Shown piece after piece: positions 15,985 to 26,245 of a DNA stretch of 64,000 bases. Every line of letters begins with the position of its first letter. Position 1 is the stretch's first letter. The notes under the pieces were generated by a model that ran no database searches, was not told the DNA's origin, and saw only the letters and a list, made by a program, of their open reading frames with translations. The stretch is from assembly GCF_009363155.1 (NCBI RefSeq), contig NZ_CP045302.1, forward strand, positions 447,001 to 511,000, in the 5' to 3' direction. Position numbers and translations under genes: made by a program. Source of the stretch: Azotobacter salinestris. Lineage in GTDB: Bacteria; Pseudomonadota; Gammaproteobacteria; Pseudomonadales; Pseudomonadaceae.

Positions 15985-16794
15985 ATGAAGATCCGCAGAC
16001 TGCTCGTCGTGTTGCTGACGCTTTCCTCCCCCTGTGCACTGGCCACCACCGAAATCATCCAGCTGAATCACCGGATGGCCGACGAGATGCTGCCCATGGC
16101 GCGCTCGGTGATCGGCGATGACGGGCGGATCCATGCCCATGGCAACCAGCTCATCGTCAATGCCCCGGCGGCGCAGGTGCAGGAGCTGCGCGCACTGCTC
16201 GAGCAGTTGGACACGCCTCCCAGACGTCTGCTGATCACCATCGACAGCAGCGAGGCGCGGAGCGGCGGGCAGCGCGGCTACGCCGTGGACGGTTCGATCG
16301 ATGCCGACAGCATGGAAATCCAGACCGGCCGCGGCCAAATCCATGGCGAGAACCGGATGCGCATCCTGAATCGCAGCACTGACAGGCAAGGCGATGCCCT
16401 GCAACGGATTCAGGCCACCGAAGGCTACCCGGCACTGATCCAGAGCGGCCAGAGCGTGCCGCTGCGCAGCACCCAGATCGGTCCCTACGGACAGGTATAC
16501 CGCGAGACCTACTATCGGGATGTCACCCGCGGGGTCTACGTTACCGCGAGGATCTCCGGCGAGATCGTGCATATCACCTTGAGCAGCAGCAATGAACAGT
16601 TGGATCCCTCCCGGCCCGGGGTGATCGATGTCCAGCAGCTGGAGACCCAGGTCAGCGGCCGCCTGGGCGAATGGATCGATCTCGGTACCAGCAGCGAAAG
16701 CCGCAGAAGCGACCGCCAGGGCGTACTGCGCCAGTACTCCGCATCTACCCGCGAAGAACTATCCCTGCGCCTGCGGGTCGAGGTTCTGGAATGA
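15985..16794 (+). CDS. Secreted protein with secretin N-domain-like region; function unknown
   Basis: A 269-residue protein with a clear Sec signal (MKIRRLLVVLLTLSSPCALA, cleavage after ALA). Residues about 22-85 (EIIQLNHRMADEMLPMARSVIGDDGRIHAHGNQLIV...) look like the small ring-building repeat of secretins (N1/NolW type): a value, then a test of it against a partner, then LRALLEQLDTPPRRLLITID. The rest has no secretin pore. It is too short to be a secretin, so it is more likely a periplasmic or outer-membrane-associated protein that uses the same fold. It stands alone between roxA-GNAT and aceA. Orthologues at this locus are conserved in pseudomonads as far as I recall, without a known role. 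Confidence 0.75.
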   Translation: MKIRRLLVVLLTLSSPCALATTEIIQLNHRMADEMLPMARSVIGDDGRIHAHGNQLIVNAPAAQVQELRALLEQLDTPPRRLLITIDSSEARSGGQRGYAVDGSIDADSMEIQTGRGQIHGENRMRILNRSTDRQGDALQRIQATEGYPALIQSGQSVPLRSTQIGPYGQVYRETYYRDVTRGVYVTARISGEIVHITLSSSNEQLDPSRPGVIDVQQLETQVSGRLGEWIDLGTSSESRRSDRQGVLRQYSASTREELSLRLRVEVLE

Positions 16795-16815
16795 GGAGCA
16801 CGCATCATACCTTCG

Positions 16816-16841
16816 TGTAGTGTGCGTAAAATTTCACTACA
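16816..16841. promoter_or_regulatory. Dyad TGTAGTG-N12-CACTACA upstream of aceA
   Basis: A perfect 7-bp inverted repeat with a 12-base AT-rich spacer, about 230 bases before aceA. The half sites TGTAGT and ACTACA are those I recall for RccR, an RpiR-type regulator of glyoxylate-shunt and gluconeogenic genes in Pseudomonas, but the remembered site has a 5-base spacer, not 14 between these cores. It is a candidate operator, not a confirmed one. Confidence 0.4.
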
Positions 16842-17069
16842 AATTCGTTGACGGCGAATGCCTCCCTAGGCATGATTGCCTCGCTCCCGCTAACCAGGGG
16901 CCCTGGCAAGGGTCTCCGGAGCCCGCTCCAGCCAACCAGCCGAGCTAGCTCTTTGCCTGTACTGCCCACAAGGTTCGACGTTTTACCGCGTGTTGTCCGT
17001 ATCGATCATCGACTACATGCAGGTTCAGGTGGGAATCGCTCAACCATTTCCAACTTTGAAGGATCGACC

Positions 17070-18668
17070 ATGTCTGCATATCAAAACGAGATCAAGGCCC
17101 TTGCTGCCCTTAAAGAGAAGTACGGCAGCGCCTGGAGCGCCATCAACCCGGAATACGCCGCTCGCATGCGTATCCAGAACCGCTTCAAGACCGGTCTGGA
17201 CATCGCCAAGTACACCGCAGCCATCATGCGCAAAGACATGGCTGAGTACGACGCCGACTCCTCCGTCTACACTCAGTCCCTGGGTTGCTGGCACGGCTTC
17301 ATCGGTCAGCAGAAGCTGATCTCCATCAAGAAGCACCTGAAGACCACCAACAAGCGCTACCTGTATCTGTCCGGCTGGATGGTTGCTGCCCTGCGCTCCG
17401 AGTTCGGCCCGCTGCCGGATCAGTCCATGCACGAGAAGACTGCCGTTTCCGGCCTGATCGGCGAGCTGTACACCTTCCTGCGTCAGGCTGACGCCCGTGA
17501 GCTGGACCTGCTGTTCACCGCCCTGGACGCTGCCCGCGCTGCTGGCGACAAGGCCAAGGAAGCCGAGATCCAGGCTCAGATCGACAACTACGAAACCCAC
17601 GTAGTACCGATCATTGCCGACATCGACGCCGGTTTCGGTAACGCCGAAGCGACCTACCTGCTGGCCAAACAGATGATCGAAGCCGGTGCCTGCTGCATCC
17701 AGATCGAAAATCAGGTTTCCGACGAGAAGCAGTGTGGCCACCAGGACGGCAAAGTGACCGTTCCGCACTCTGACTTCCTCGCCAAGATCAACGCTGTTCG
17801 CTACGCCTTCCTTGAGCTGGGCGTTGATGATGGCGTGATCGTTGCCCGTACCGACTCCCTGGGTGCTGGCCTGACCAAGCAGATCGCCGTGACCAACGAG
17901 CCGGGCGACCTGGGCGACCTGTACAACAGCTTCCTGGACGGCGACTACATCGAAAGCGCTGCCGACATCGCCAACGGCGACGTGGTTGTCAAGGCCAACG
18001 GCAAGCTGCTCAAGCCGAAGCGCCTGGCTTCCGGCCTGTTCCAGTTCAAGGCTGGCACTGGCGAAGACCGTTGCGTTCTGGACTGCATCACCTCCCTGCA
18101 GAACGGCGCCGACCTGCTGTGGATCGAAACCGAGAAGCCGCACGTTGGCCAGATCAAGGGCATGGTTGACCGCATCCGCGAAGTCGTCCCGAACGCCAAG
18201 CTGGTGTACAACAACAGCCCGTCCTTCAACTGGACCCTGAACTTCCGTCAGCAGGTGTTCGATGCCATGGTTGCCGAAGGCAAGGACGTGTCCGCCTACG
18301 ATCGCGCCAAGCTGATGAGCGTCGAGTACGACGAAACCGAACTGGCCAAGGTTGCAGACGAGAAGATCCGCACCTTCCAGCGCGATGGTTCCGCTCACGC
18401 CGGCATCTTCCACCACCTGATCACCCTGCCGACTTACCACACCGCCGCGCTGTCCACCGACAACCTGGCCAAGGGCTACTTTGCCGAAGAAGGCATGCTG
18501 GCCTACGTGAAGGGCGTTCAGCGTCAGGAACTGCGTCAGGGTATCGCCTGCGTCAAGCACCAGAACATGGCTGGCTCCGACATCGGCGACAACCACAAAG
18601 AGTACTTCGCTGGCGAAGCTGCTCTGAAGGCAAGCGGTAAAGACAACACCATGAACCAGTTCCACTGA
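17070..18668 (+). CDS. aceA: Isocitrate lyase
   Basis: A 532-residue lyase that splits isocitrate to succinate and glyoxylate, the first step of the glyoxylate shunt for growth on acetate or fatty acids. The catalytic cysteine lies in EKQCGHQDGK (C222); other marks are IADIDAGFGNAEATYLL and LVYNNSPSFNWTL. Instead of the common KKCGH signature this long-form subfamily has KQCGH. ATG 17070 is preceded by AAGGATCG; a much longer in-frame extension from 16848 is not supported. Followed by a strong terminator, so it is monocistronic. Confidence 0.96.
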   Translation: MSAYQNEIKALAALKEKYGSAWSAINPEYAARMRIQNRFKTGLDIAKYTAAIMRKDMAEYDADSSVYTQSLGCWHGFIGQQKLISIKKHLKTTNKRYLYLSGWMVAALRSEFGPLPDQSMHEKTAVSGLIGELYTFLRQADARELDLLFTALDAARAAGDKAKEAEIQAQIDNYETHVVPIIADIDAGFGNAEATYLLAKQMIEAGACCIQIENQVSDEKQCGHQDGKVTVPHSDFLAKINAVRYAFLELGVDDGVIVARTDSLGAGLTKQIAVTNEPGDLGDLYNSFLDGDYIESAADIANGDVVVKANGKLLKPKRLASGLFQFKAGTGEDRCVLDCITSLQNGADLLWIETEKPHVGQIKGMVDRIREVVPNAKLVYNNSPSFNWTLNFRQQVFDAMVAEGKDVSAYDRAKLMSVEYDETELAKVADEKIRTFQRDGSAHAGIFHHLITLPTYHTAALSTDNLAKGYFAEEGMLAYVKGVQRQELRQGIACVKHQNMAGSDIGDNHKEYFAGEAALKASGKDNTMNQFH

Positions 18669-18703
18669 TCGGAACCCGTTCGCACCTGGCGTGCCCCCTC
18701 GAC

Positions 18704-18733
18704 ATCCCCCGGCTCTGCCGGGGGATGTTTTTG
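18704..18733 (+). terminator. Rho-independent terminator after aceA
   Basis: CATCCCCCGGC-TCT-GCCGGGGGATG, an 11-bp stem with a 3-base loop, followed by TTTTT. Confidence 0.93.
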
Positions 18734-18843
18734 CTTCCAAAAGGCGATTAGGTACCGCTCGCCCTCCCCCCTCGCTGTCACTCTCCTGTCGTACGCCCCC
18801 TTTAGGGTTGTCTCTGTTCTCCCCCCATAGACGGAGCTATCTC

Positions 18844-20832
18844 GTGAGGACCGACAAAGACGCCGCCCCGTTCGGTGATGGCGATGAAGTACCCAGCAAC
18901 CACTCGGGCAACCCACATATCAGCGACCTGATCCAGGGCATCAGCCGCCGCCATGTGATTACCGGTGGCATGGCCATGGGTATGCTGGCCTTTCTTGGCG
19001 TGGGCGTGCCGCGGGCATGCAATGCCGGTGCGGCCCAAGGCCTGCTCAAGCAACCCAGTAGCCTGACCTTCTCAGCGGTGGCAGCGACACGCGCCGATAC
19101 CGTTACCGTACCCGAAGGTTACCGGGCCAAGGCCTTCATTCCCTGGGGCACGCCGATCTGTGGCAGCTATCCGGCCTATCGCGACGACGGCAGCAACACG
19201 GCAGAAGAGCAGGCCCAGCAGACCGGCATGCACCACGACGGCATGCATTACTTCCCCATCGATGCGCAGAACGGCAAGGGGCACAACAGCGAGCACGGCT
19301 TGCTGGTGCTCAACCATGAATACATCGATGCACCGCTGCTGCACCCCAACGGCCCGAGCCTGGTCGACGGCAAGCGCACAGTGCCCGAAGAAGTGCGCAA
19401 GGAAATCAACGCCCACGGTGTCTCGGTGGTGGAAATCCACCGTACCCCCAATGGCGACTGGGAAGTGGTCGGCAATTCGAAATTCGGCCGGCGCATTACC
19501 GCCGCCACCCCGATGGAGATCCAGGGACCCGCGCGCGGCCATGCCCTGCTGCGTACCCGTTACAGTCCGGACGGCACTGCTACCCGCGGCACCCAGAACA
19601 ATTGCGGCAATGGCTTCACGCCCTGGGGCACCTACCTGACCTGCGAGGAAAACTGGGCAGGCTATTTCGCCAGCAAGGACAGCGAAAAACCCCGGGAATT
19701 GGGCCGCTACGGCGTGGACAACAGCAGTCGCTATGCCTGGGAAACCCTGGATGGCGATGAGTTCCAGCGCTTCGATGCCACCCGCACGGCTGCGGATGCG
19801 AGCAGCGACTATCGCAACGAACCCAACCACTTCGGCTGGATCGTCGAGATCGATCCCTTCGATCCAAAGTCCGTGCCGGTCAAGCACACTGCCCTCGGAC
19901 GTTTCGCCCACGAAGGGGTGATCTTCGCTCCCGCCAGGCCCGGCAAGCCCGTGGCCTGCTATTCGGGCGACGACTCGCGCAACGAGTACATCTACAAATA
20001 CGTCAGCCACGGCAAGTTCCGTCCGGGTCATGCCGACAACAGCCGCCTGCTCGACGAGGGCACCCTCTATGTGGCCCGCTTCAACGCCGACGGCAGCGGC
20101 GACTGGCTGCCCCTGGATATCCAGGACCCGGCCTTCCAGGCTGCCTGCGCCGCCAAGGGCGTCAGCTTCGCCGATCAAGGTGACGTCCTGATCAATACCC
20201 GCACGGCCGCCGATGTCGTGGGCGCGACCAAGATGGACCGCCCGGAATGGGGCGCCGTGCATCCGGAGACCGGCGAGGTCTACTTCACCCTCACCAACAA
20301 CACCAACCGGACCGAAGCCGACGCGGCCAACCCGCGGACCAACAACGTCTACGGCCACATCATCCGCTGGCAGGAAGAAAACCAGGAGCACGCCGGCACC
20401 CGCTTCGCCTGGAATATCTTCCTCCTGGGCGGTCCGCAGAGCGATAGCCACGGACCGGACGGAGAAGCGCTCAACGCAGACAGCATCCACGCCAGTCCGG
20501 ACGGACTCTGGTTCGATCCCGAGGGACGTCTGTGGATCCAGACCGACATGAGCGGCAGTCAACTGAGTTCGGGGCCCTTCGGTAACAACCAGATGCTGGT
20601 CGCCGATCCGGAAAGCGGCGAGCTGAAGCGTTTCCTGGTTGGCCCCGTCGGTTGCGAGGTCACCGGCATCACCGCCACGCCGGATTTCCGCACGCTGTTC
20701 GTCAACATCCAGCACCCCGGCGAAGGCTCGACTCCAGACCGGCTGCTCAGCACCTGGCCGGACGGCTCGGGCAAGCGGCCACGCGCCGCGACGGTGGTCA
20801 TCACCCGGGACGGCTGGCGACGGGTACTGTGA
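18844..20832 (+). CDS. PhoX-family (DUF839) protein with Tat signal
   Basis: A 662-residue protein of the PhoX/DUF839 family; characterised PhoX enzymes are periplasmic Ca/Fe-dependent alkaline phosphatases. A twin-arginine signal is visible as SRRHVITGG (R35, R36) with the hydrophobic stretch MAMGMLAFLGVGVP, cleavage near ACNAGAA. Family segments include NHEYIDAPLLHPNG, TPWGTYLTCEENW, AFAPARPGKPVACYSGDDSRNEY-like text near 380, and GLWFDPEGRLWIQTDMSG. The GTG start at 18844 has ACGGAG before it; the frame is open upstream but would run through the aceA terminator. Whether it is a true phosphatase cannot be said from sequence; no Pho box was recognised nearby. Confidence 0.85.
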   Translation: MRTDKDAAPFGDGDEVPSNHSGNPHISDLIQGISRRHVITGGMAMGMLAFLGVGVPRACNAGAAQGLLKQPSSLTFSAVAATRADTVTVPEGYRAKAFIPWGTPICGSYPAYRDDGSNTAEEQAQQTGMHHDGMHYFPIDAQNGKGHNSEHGLLVLNHEYIDAPLLHPNGPSLVDGKRTVPEEVRKEINAHGVSVVEIHRTPNGDWEVVGNSKFGRRITAATPMEIQGPARGHALLRTRYSPDGTATRGTQNNCGNGFTPWGTYLTCEENWAGYFASKDSEKPRELGRYGVDNSSRYAWETLDGDEFQRFDATRTAADASSDYRNEPNHFGWIVEIDPFDPKSVPVKHTALGRFAHEGVIFAPARPGKPVACYSGDDSRNEYIYKYVSHGKFRPGHADNSRLLDEGTLYVARFNADGSGDWLPLDIQDPAFQAACAAKGVSFADQGDVLINTRTAADVVGATKMDRPEWGAVHPETGEVYFTLTNNTNRTEADAANPRTNNVYGHIIRWQEENQEHAGTRFAWNIFLLGGPQSDSHGPDGEALNADSIHASPDGLWFDPEGRLWIQTDMSGSQLSSGPFGNNQMLVADPESGELKRFLVGPVGCEVTGITATPDFRTLFVNIQHPGEGSTPDRLLSTWPDGSGKRPRAATVVITRDGWRRVL

Positions 20833-21289
20833 TCTCTGGCCCCACAACGGCATGACCGGCCCTGGCCGGTCATGTTCTCTTGGCCCACCTCATGTCGCCA
20901 GCGAAAGGCCGGTTTCGAAATCATGGCAAGCACGGCCATGGCCAACTGTCCGGACCTGCGGCTGTGAAATTTGCTTTTTCGGTAGATACGCTATTGTGAA
21001 ATGAATGGCATCAGCTCTCTTGAAAAACATTTTTACGCGGTGAGGTGCGCCCGGATCTTTCAATCACATAGATAGATAGCAAGCCAATAATACAGGCCTT
21101 AAAACCTTCCTCGCGCCGTGACTGGCGTCACGCCAAGGAAAGTGCGCAGCGTGTCTTTTTGTAACAAAAAATTGATTTGGAACAATATTTTCGGGGCTGC
21201 CCGAGCATAGAGTGGCCGCCCACAGCAGCTGCTACATTTTGACGCAGCCATTCATCCTTTAAGCCGTGCCTTGATCAAGGAGTCCCGGC
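20833..21289. other. Intergenic region before the nuo operon
   Basis: 457 bases with no gene. The left end holds a hairpin for the PhoX-like transcript. The right 200 bases turn AT-rich around 21150-21200, as expected for the main nuo promoter. The nuoA ribosome-binding site AAGGAG is about 10 bases before its ATG. I could not fix a -35/-10 pair with confidence. Confidence 0.55.
20851..20874 (+). terminator. Hairpin after the PhoX-like gene
   Basis: CATGACCGGC-CCTG-GCCGGTCATG, a 10-bp stem with a 4-base loop, followed by TTCTCTT. Likely terminator. Confidence 0.75.
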
Positions 21290-21703
21290 ATGCCTGAAGC
21301 CGTTGCCACGCTCTCTCACAACTGGGGATTTGCAGTTTTCCTGTTAGGCGTCGCAGGCCTGTGTGCCTTCATGCTCGGCGTTTCCCGCCTGCTCGGCAGC
21401 AGAGCGGTCGGACGCAGCAAGAACGAACCCTTCGAATCCGGCATCGTGCCCACCGGCGGCGCACGTCTGCGCTTCTCGGCAAAATTCTATCTGGTCGCGA
21501 TGCTCTTCGTGATCTTCGACGTCGAAGCCCTATTTCTCTTCGCATGGGCGGTATCGGTTCGCGAAAGCGGCTGGGCCGGCCTCATCGAAGCAACGATTTT
21601 CATAGCAATTCTGTTGGCGGGTCTTGTCTATCTCTGGCGGATCGGTGCCCTCGACTGGGCCCCGGAAGGCCGCCGCAATCGGCAGGCGAAGCTGAAACAA
21701 TGA
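21290..21703 (+). CDS. nuoA: NADH-quinone oxidoreductase subunit A
   Basis: A 137-residue membrane subunit of respiratory complex I with three transmembrane helices (about 12-34, 68-90, 97-118). The loop [40 protein letters not shown] contains the conserved cytoplasmic-loop residues and the FDVE helix. First gene of the operon, with AAGGAG before the ATG. Confidence 0.96.
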   Translation: MPEAVATLSHNWGFAVFLLGVAGLCAFMLGVSRLLGSRAVGRSKNEPFESGIVPTGGARLRFSAKFYLVAMLFVIFDVEALFLFAWAVSVRESGWAGLIEATIFIAILLAGLVYLWRIGALDWAPEGRRNRQAKLKQ

Positions 21704-21713
21704 GGCTTTGGCA

Positions 21714-22388
21714 ATGCAATACAAACTCACCAGGATCGATCCGGATGCCTCCTACGAGCAATATCCGATCGGCGAGCGGGAAACCGTAAACGACCCGACC
21801 GAGGGCCAGGTCCACCGCAGCATTTTCATGGGCAAGCTGGAAGACGTGCTGAGCGGTGCGGTCAACTGGGGCCGCAAGAACTCCCTGTGGCCCTACAACT
21901 TCGGTCTCTCCTGCTGCTATGTGGAGATGACCACCGCCTTCACCGCCCCCCACGACATCGCTCGCTTCGGTGCCGAAGTCATTCGCGCCTCACCGCGACA
22001 GGCCGACTTCATGGTCATCGCCGGAACCTGCTTCATCAAGATGGCGCCGATCATCCAGCGCCTCTACGAGCAGATGCTCGAGCCGAAGTGGGTGATTTCC
22101 ATGGGTTCCTGTGCCAACTCCGGCGGCATGTACGACATCTACTCGGTGGTTCAGGGTGTCGACAAGTTCCTCCCCGTAGACGTCTACATTCCCGGCTGTC
22201 CCCCGCGCCCCGAAGCCTTCCTGCAGGGGCTGATGCTGCTGCAGGAATCCATCGGCCAGGAGCGCCGGCCTCTGTCCTGGGTCGTCGGCGACCAGGGCAT
22301 CTATCGTGCCGAGATGCCCTCGCAACGGGAACTGCGCCGCGAACAGCGTATCCAGGTCACCAACCTGCGCAGCCCCGACGAAGTCTGA
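21714..22388 (+). CDS. nuoB: NADH-quinone oxidoreductase subunit B
   Basis: A 224-residue peripheral subunit that carries cluster N2, the last iron-sulphur centre before quinone. The ligands are visible as adjacent C67-C68 in [10 protein letters not shown]133 in GSCANSGG and C162 in PGCPPRPEA. The ATG at 21714 is chosen over an in-frame TTG six bases earlier because GAGG (21702-21705) is 8 bases upstream. 10 bases after nuoA. Confidence 0.96.
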   Translation: MQYKLTRIDPDASYEQYPIGERETVNDPTEGQVHRSIFMGKLEDVLSGAVNWGRKNSLWPYNFGLSCCYVEMTTAFTAPHDIARFGAEVIRASPRQADFMVIAGTCFIKMAPIIQRLYEQMLEPKWVISMGSCANSGGMYDIYSVVQGVDKFLPVDVYIPGCPPRPEAFLQGLMLLQESIGQERRPLSWVVGDQGIYRAEMPSQRELRREQRIQVTNLRSPDEV

Positions 22389-22461
22389 GCCGGCCTTTCC
22401 GCGCCCCTCCGCGCGGCAGGCCCTGGCTCATTCTGTCCGTTGACCGAAAGCGACCGAGACC

Positions 22462-24243
22462 ATGACTGCAGACAGCGTTCTGTCCATTCCGCCGTACAAG
22501 GCCGACGACCAAGATGTGGTCGCCGAACTCAACTCCCGTTTTGGTGCCGAAACCTTCACCGTACAAAGCACCCGCACGGGCATGCCCGTGCTCTGGGTGG
22601 CACGGGAAAACCTCATCGAAGTCCTGCGCTTTCTGCGCAACCTGCCCCGCCCCTACGTCATGCTCTATGACCTGCATGGCGTCGACGAGCGACTGCGCAC
22701 CCAGCGCCGCGGTCTGCCGGAGGCCGATTTCAGCGTCTTCTATCACCTGCTGTCGATCGAACGAAACAGCGACGTGATGATCAAGGTCGCCCTGAAGGAA
22801 GGCGACCTCAGACTGCCCAGCGCCACCGCCATCTGGCCGAACGCCAACTGGTACGAGCGCGAGATCTGGGACATGTACGGGATCCGCATCGACGGCCACC
22901 CGCACCTGACCCGCATCCTGATGCCGCCGACCTGGGAAGGCCATCCGCTGCGCAAGGACTACCCGGCCCGCGCCACCGAATTCGATCCCTACAGCCTGTC
23001 GGCAGCCAAGCAGGATCTGGAGCAGGAAGCGCTGCGCTTCAAACCCGAGGAATGGGGCATGAAGCGCGGCAGCGAGCACGAGGACTTCATGTTCCTCAAC
23101 CTCGGCCCCAACCACCCCTCCGCCCACGGTGCCTTTCGCATCATCCTGCAACTGGACGGCGAGGAAATCGTCGACTGCGTGCCGGAGATCGGCTATCACC
23201 ACCGCGGCGCCGAGAAGATGGCCGAGCGGCAGAGCTGGCACAGCTTCATCCCCTACACCGACCGCATCGACTACCTCGGCGGGGTGATGAACAACCTGCC
23301 CTATGTGCTGGCCGTCGAAAAGCTGGCCGGCATCCAGGTGCCGCAGCGGGTCGACGTGATTCGCGTCATGATGGCGGAGTTCTTCCGCATCCTGAACCAC
23401 CTGCTCTATCTCGGCACCTACATCCAGGACGTCGGGGCCATGACGCCGGTATTCTTCACCTTCACCGACCGCCAGCGCGCCTACAAGGTGGTCGAGGCCA
23501 TCACCGGCTTCCGCCTGCACCCGGCCTGGTACCGCATCGGCGGGGTCGCCCACGACCTGCCGCGCGGCTGGGATGCTCTGGTCAGGGAGTTCATCGAGTG
23601 GATGCCCAAGCGCCTCGACGAGTACGAGAAGGCAGCGCTGCAGAACAGCATCCTGCGCGGCCGCACCATGGGCGTGGCCCAGTACGACACCAGGCAGGCG
23701 CTGGAATGGGGCGTCACCGGAGCCGGCCTGCGGGCTACCGGACTGGACTTCGACCTGCGCAAGGCGCGTCCCTACTCCGGCTACGAAAACTTCGAGTTCG
23801 AGGTCCCTCTGGCGCACAACGGCGACGCCTACGACCGCTGCATGGTCAAGCTGGGCGAGATGCGCCAGAGCCTGCGGATCATCGAACAGTGCCTGAAGAA
23901 CATGCCGGAAGGCCCCTACAAGGCCGATCACCCGCTGACCACGCCGCCGCCGAAGGAGCGCACGCTGCAGCACATCGAGACCCTGATCACCCACTTCCTG
24001 CAGGTGTCCTGGGGGCCGGTGATGCCGGCCAACGAGTCCTTCCAGATGATCGAGGCAACCAAGGGCATCAACAGCTACTACCTGACCAGCGACGGCAGCA
24101 CCATGAGCTACCGCACGCGGATCCGCACCCCGAGCTATGCCCACCTGCAGCAGATTCCCTCGGTGATCCGCGGCAGCATGGTGGCCGACCTGATCGCCTA
24201 TCTGGGCAGCATCGACTTCGTTATGGCCGACGTGGACCGCTGA
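22462..24243 (+). CDS. nuoCD: NADH-quinone oxidoreductase subunit C/D (fused)
   Basis: A 593-residue fusion of NuoC (about 1-180, ending in the 30-kDa signature region [37 protein letters not shown]) and NuoD (from about 200, with [19 protein letters not shown] and the end [12 protein letters not shown]). NuoD with NuoB forms the quinone-binding chamber. Fusion is typical of enteric bacteria and pseudomonads. A 73-base spacer separates it from nuoB, longer than most in the operon. Confidence 0.96.
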   Translation: MTADSVLSIPPYKADDQDVVAELNSRFGAETFTVQSTRTGMPVLWVARENLIEVLRFLRNLPRPYVMLYDLHGVDERLRTQRRGLPEADFSVFYHLLSIERNSDVMIKVALKEGDLRLPSATAIWPNANWYEREIWDMYGIRIDGHPHLTRILMPPTWEGHPLRKDYPARATEFDPYSLSAAKQDLEQEALRFKPEEWGMKRGSEHEDFMFLNLGPNHPSAHGAFRIILQLDGEEIVDCVPEIGYHHRGAEKMAERQSWHSFIPYTDRIDYLGGVMNNLPYVLAVEKLAGIQVPQRVDVIRVMMAEFFRILNHLLYLGTYIQDVGAMTPVFFTFTDRQRAYKVVEAITGFRLHPAWYRIGGVAHDLPRGWDALVREFIEWMPKRLDEYEKAALQNSILRGRTMGVAQYDTRQALEWGVTGAGLRATGLDFDLRKARPYSGYENFEFEVPLAHNGDAYDRCMVKLGEMRQSLRIIEQCLKNMPEGPYKADHPLTTPPPKERTLQHIETLITHFLQVSWGPVMPANESFQMIEATKGINSYYLTSDGSTMSYRTRIRTPSYAHLQQIPSVIRGSMVADLIAYLGSIDFVMADVDR

Positions 24244-24244
24244 C

Positions 24245-24739
24245 ATGAACTCAATTATCCAGACCGACCGTTTCGTCCTCAGCGAAACCGAACGCTCGGC
24301 CATCGAGCACGAGAAGCACCATTACGAGGACCCGCGCGCCGCCTCCATCGAGGCGCTGAAGATCGTCCAGAAGGAGCGCGGCTGGGTGCCGGACGGCGCC
24401 ATCCCGGCCATCGGCGAGATTCTCGGCATCCCGGCCAGCGACGTCGAAGGCGTGGCCACCTTCTATAGCCAGATCTTCCGTGTGCCGGTGGGACGCCACG
24501 TGATCCGCGTGTGCGACAGCATGACCTGCTACATCGGCGGCCATGAGGACCTGCTCGGCGCCATCCGCCGGAAACTCGGCATCGCTCCCGGCCAGACGAC
24601 CGGCGACGGCCGGTTCACCCTGCTGCCGGTGTGCTGCCTGGGCAACTGCGACAAGGCCCCGGCCGTGATGATCGACGACGACACCTTCGGCAACCTGACG
24701 CCCGAGGGCATAGAACAACTGCTGGAGGCCTACCCATGA
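24245..24739 (+). CDS. nuoE: NADH-quinone oxidoreductase subunit E
   Basis: A 164-residue thioredoxin-like subunit that holds the [2Fe-2S] cluster N1a. Ligands: C90 and C95 in [12 protein letters not shown]131 and C135 in [10 protein letters not shown]. One base after nuoCD; its stop overlaps the nuoF start (ATGA). Confidence 0.96.
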   Translation: MNSIIQTDRFVLSETERSAIEHEKHHYEDPRAASIEALKIVQKERGWVPDGAIPAIGEILGIPASDVEGVATFYSQIFRVPVGRHVIRVCDSMTCYIGGHEDLLGAIRRKLGIAPGQTTGDGRFTLLPVCCLGNCDKAPAVMIDDDTFGNLTPEGIEQLLEAYP

Positions 24740-26085
24740 CTCTCACCTCCATCGGTCCCGCCAACCGCACTCCCCGCACGGCGGAAACCCATCCCCTGAC
24801 CTGGCGCCTGCGCGACGACGCCGAGCCGGTCTGGCTCGACGAGTACCGGCAGAAGAACGGCTATACCGCGGCCCGCAAGGCGCTCGCCGAGATGTCGCCG
24901 GCCGACATCGTCGCCACCGTGAAGGACTCCGGCCTCAAGGGCCGGGGCGGCGCGGGCTTCTCCACCGGCATCAAGTGGGGCCTGATGCCCGCCGACGAAT
25001 CCATCAACATCCGTTATCTGCTGTGCAACGCGGACGAGATGGAGCCGAACACCTGGAAGGACCGCCTGCTCATGGAGCAGCTGCCGCACCAGTTGATCGA
25101 AGGCATGCTGATCAGCGCCCGGGCGCTGAAGGCCTATCGCGGATATATCTTCCTGCGCGGCGAGTACGTCGATGCGGCCCGCATCCTCAACCGCGCCATC
25201 GCCGAAGCCAAGGCCGCCGGCCTGCTCGGCAAGAACATCCTCGGCAGCGGCTTCGACTTCGAGCTGTTCGTGCACACCGGTGCCGGCCGCTACATCTGCG
25301 GCGAGGAAACCGCGCTGATCAACTCCCTCGAAGGACGCCGCGCCAACCCGCGCTCCAAGCCGCCCTTCCCCGCCGCCGTCGGCGTCTGGGGCAAGCCGAC
25401 CTGCGTGAACAACGTCGAAACCCTGAGCAACGTGCCGGCAATCGTCGGCAACGGCGTCGACTGGTACAAGTCCCTGGCCCGCCCCGGCAGCGAGGACATG
25501 GGCACCAAGCTGATGGGCTTCTCCGGCAAGGTGAAGAACCCCGGTCTCTGGGAACTGCCCTTCGGCATCACCGCCCGCGAACTGTTCGAGGACTATGCCG
25601 GCGGCATGCGCGACGGCTACCGGCTCAAGTGCTGGCAACCGGGCGGTGCCGGTACCGGCTTCCTCCTCCCCGAGCACCTGGACGCCCAGATGTACGCCGG
25701 CGGCATCGGCAAGGTCGGCACCCGCATGGGCACCGGCCTGGCCCTGGCGGTGGACGACAGCATCAACATGGTCTCGCTGCTGTGCAACCTGGAGGAGTTC
25801 TTCGCCCGCGAATCCTGCGGCTGGTGCACCCCGTGCCGCGACGGCCTGCCGTGGAGCGTCAAGCTGCTGCGCGCCCTGGAGCGAGGCGAAGGCCAGCCCG
25901 GCGACCTGGAAACCCTGGCGCAGCTGGTCAACTTCCTCGGCCCGGGCAAGACCTTCTGCGCCCATGCGCCAGGCGCCGTCGAGCCGCTGGGCAGCGCCCT
26001 CAAGTACTTCCGCGAGGAGTTCGAGGCCGGCGTGCGGGGAAACCCCATGGAAACACGCCAGAGCGTCGCCGCCTCACAGGTTTGA
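24736..26085 (+). CDS. nuoF: NADH-quinone oxidoreductase subunit F
   Basis: A 449-residue subunit where NADH is oxidised. The FMN/NADH glycine-rich site reads [14 protein letters not shown], with [17 protein letters not shown] after it, and the [4Fe-4S] N3 ligands lie in [12 protein letters not shown] plus a later cysteine ([10 protein letters not shown]). The start overlaps the end of nuoE by four bases; a longer in-frame reading from 24631 lies inside nuoE and is rejected. Confidence 0.96.
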   Translation: MTLTSIGPANRTPRTAETHPLTWRLRDDAEPVWLDEYRQKNGYTAARKALAEMSPADIVATVKDSGLKGRGGAGFSTGIKWGLMPADESINIRYLLCNADEMEPNTWKDRLLMEQLPHQLIEGMLISARALKAYRGYIFLRGEYVDAARILNRAIAEAKAAGLLGKNILGSGFDFELFVHTGAGRYICGEETALINSLEGRRANPRSKPPFPAAVGVWGKPTCVNNVETLSNVPAIVGNGVDWYKSLARPGSEDMGTKLMGFSGKVKNPGLWELPFGITARELFEDYAGGMRDGYRLKCWQPGGAGTGFLLPEHLDAQMYAGGIGKVGTRMGTGLALAVDDSINMVSLLCNLEEFFARESCGWCTPCRDGLPWSVKLLRALERGEGQPGDLETLAQLVNFLGPGKTFCAHAPGAVEPLGSALKYFREEFEAGVRGNPMETRQSVAASQV

Positions 26086-26096
26086 GTTTGTTCGAA

Positions 26097-26165
26097 ACGC
26101 AGGTCGAACGGAGCCGGGGTCCGATCCATGGCCCGCCGGGCTCCAGCGTCCGCCCCGACCTGCGT
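26097..26165. repeat. Nested inverted repeat in the nuoF-nuoG spacer
   Basis: ACGCAGGTCG (26097-26106) pairs with CGACCTGCGT (26156-26165), and inside it GGAGCC pairs with GGCTCC, giving a stem of about 70 bases in the only long gap (160 bases) of the operon. It has no T-run. It could be a processing or mRNA-stability element that tunes nuoE/F relative to nuoG-N, or a decayed repeat unit. A smaller CCCGC-TCCG-GCGGG stem follows at about 26213-26226. Confidence 0.6.
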
Positions 26166-26245
26166 CGGTCGCTGCCTCATGCAGCGCCACTGACCGGATT
26201 CCATTAGCCACACCCGCTCCGGCGGGTATTGAAGAAAACTGAACC

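Noticed and set aside
21172..21185. TTGAT-TTGG-AACAA before nuoA as an ANR/FNR box
   Set aside because: The right half should be ATCAA; only the left half matches, so I do not call it a site.
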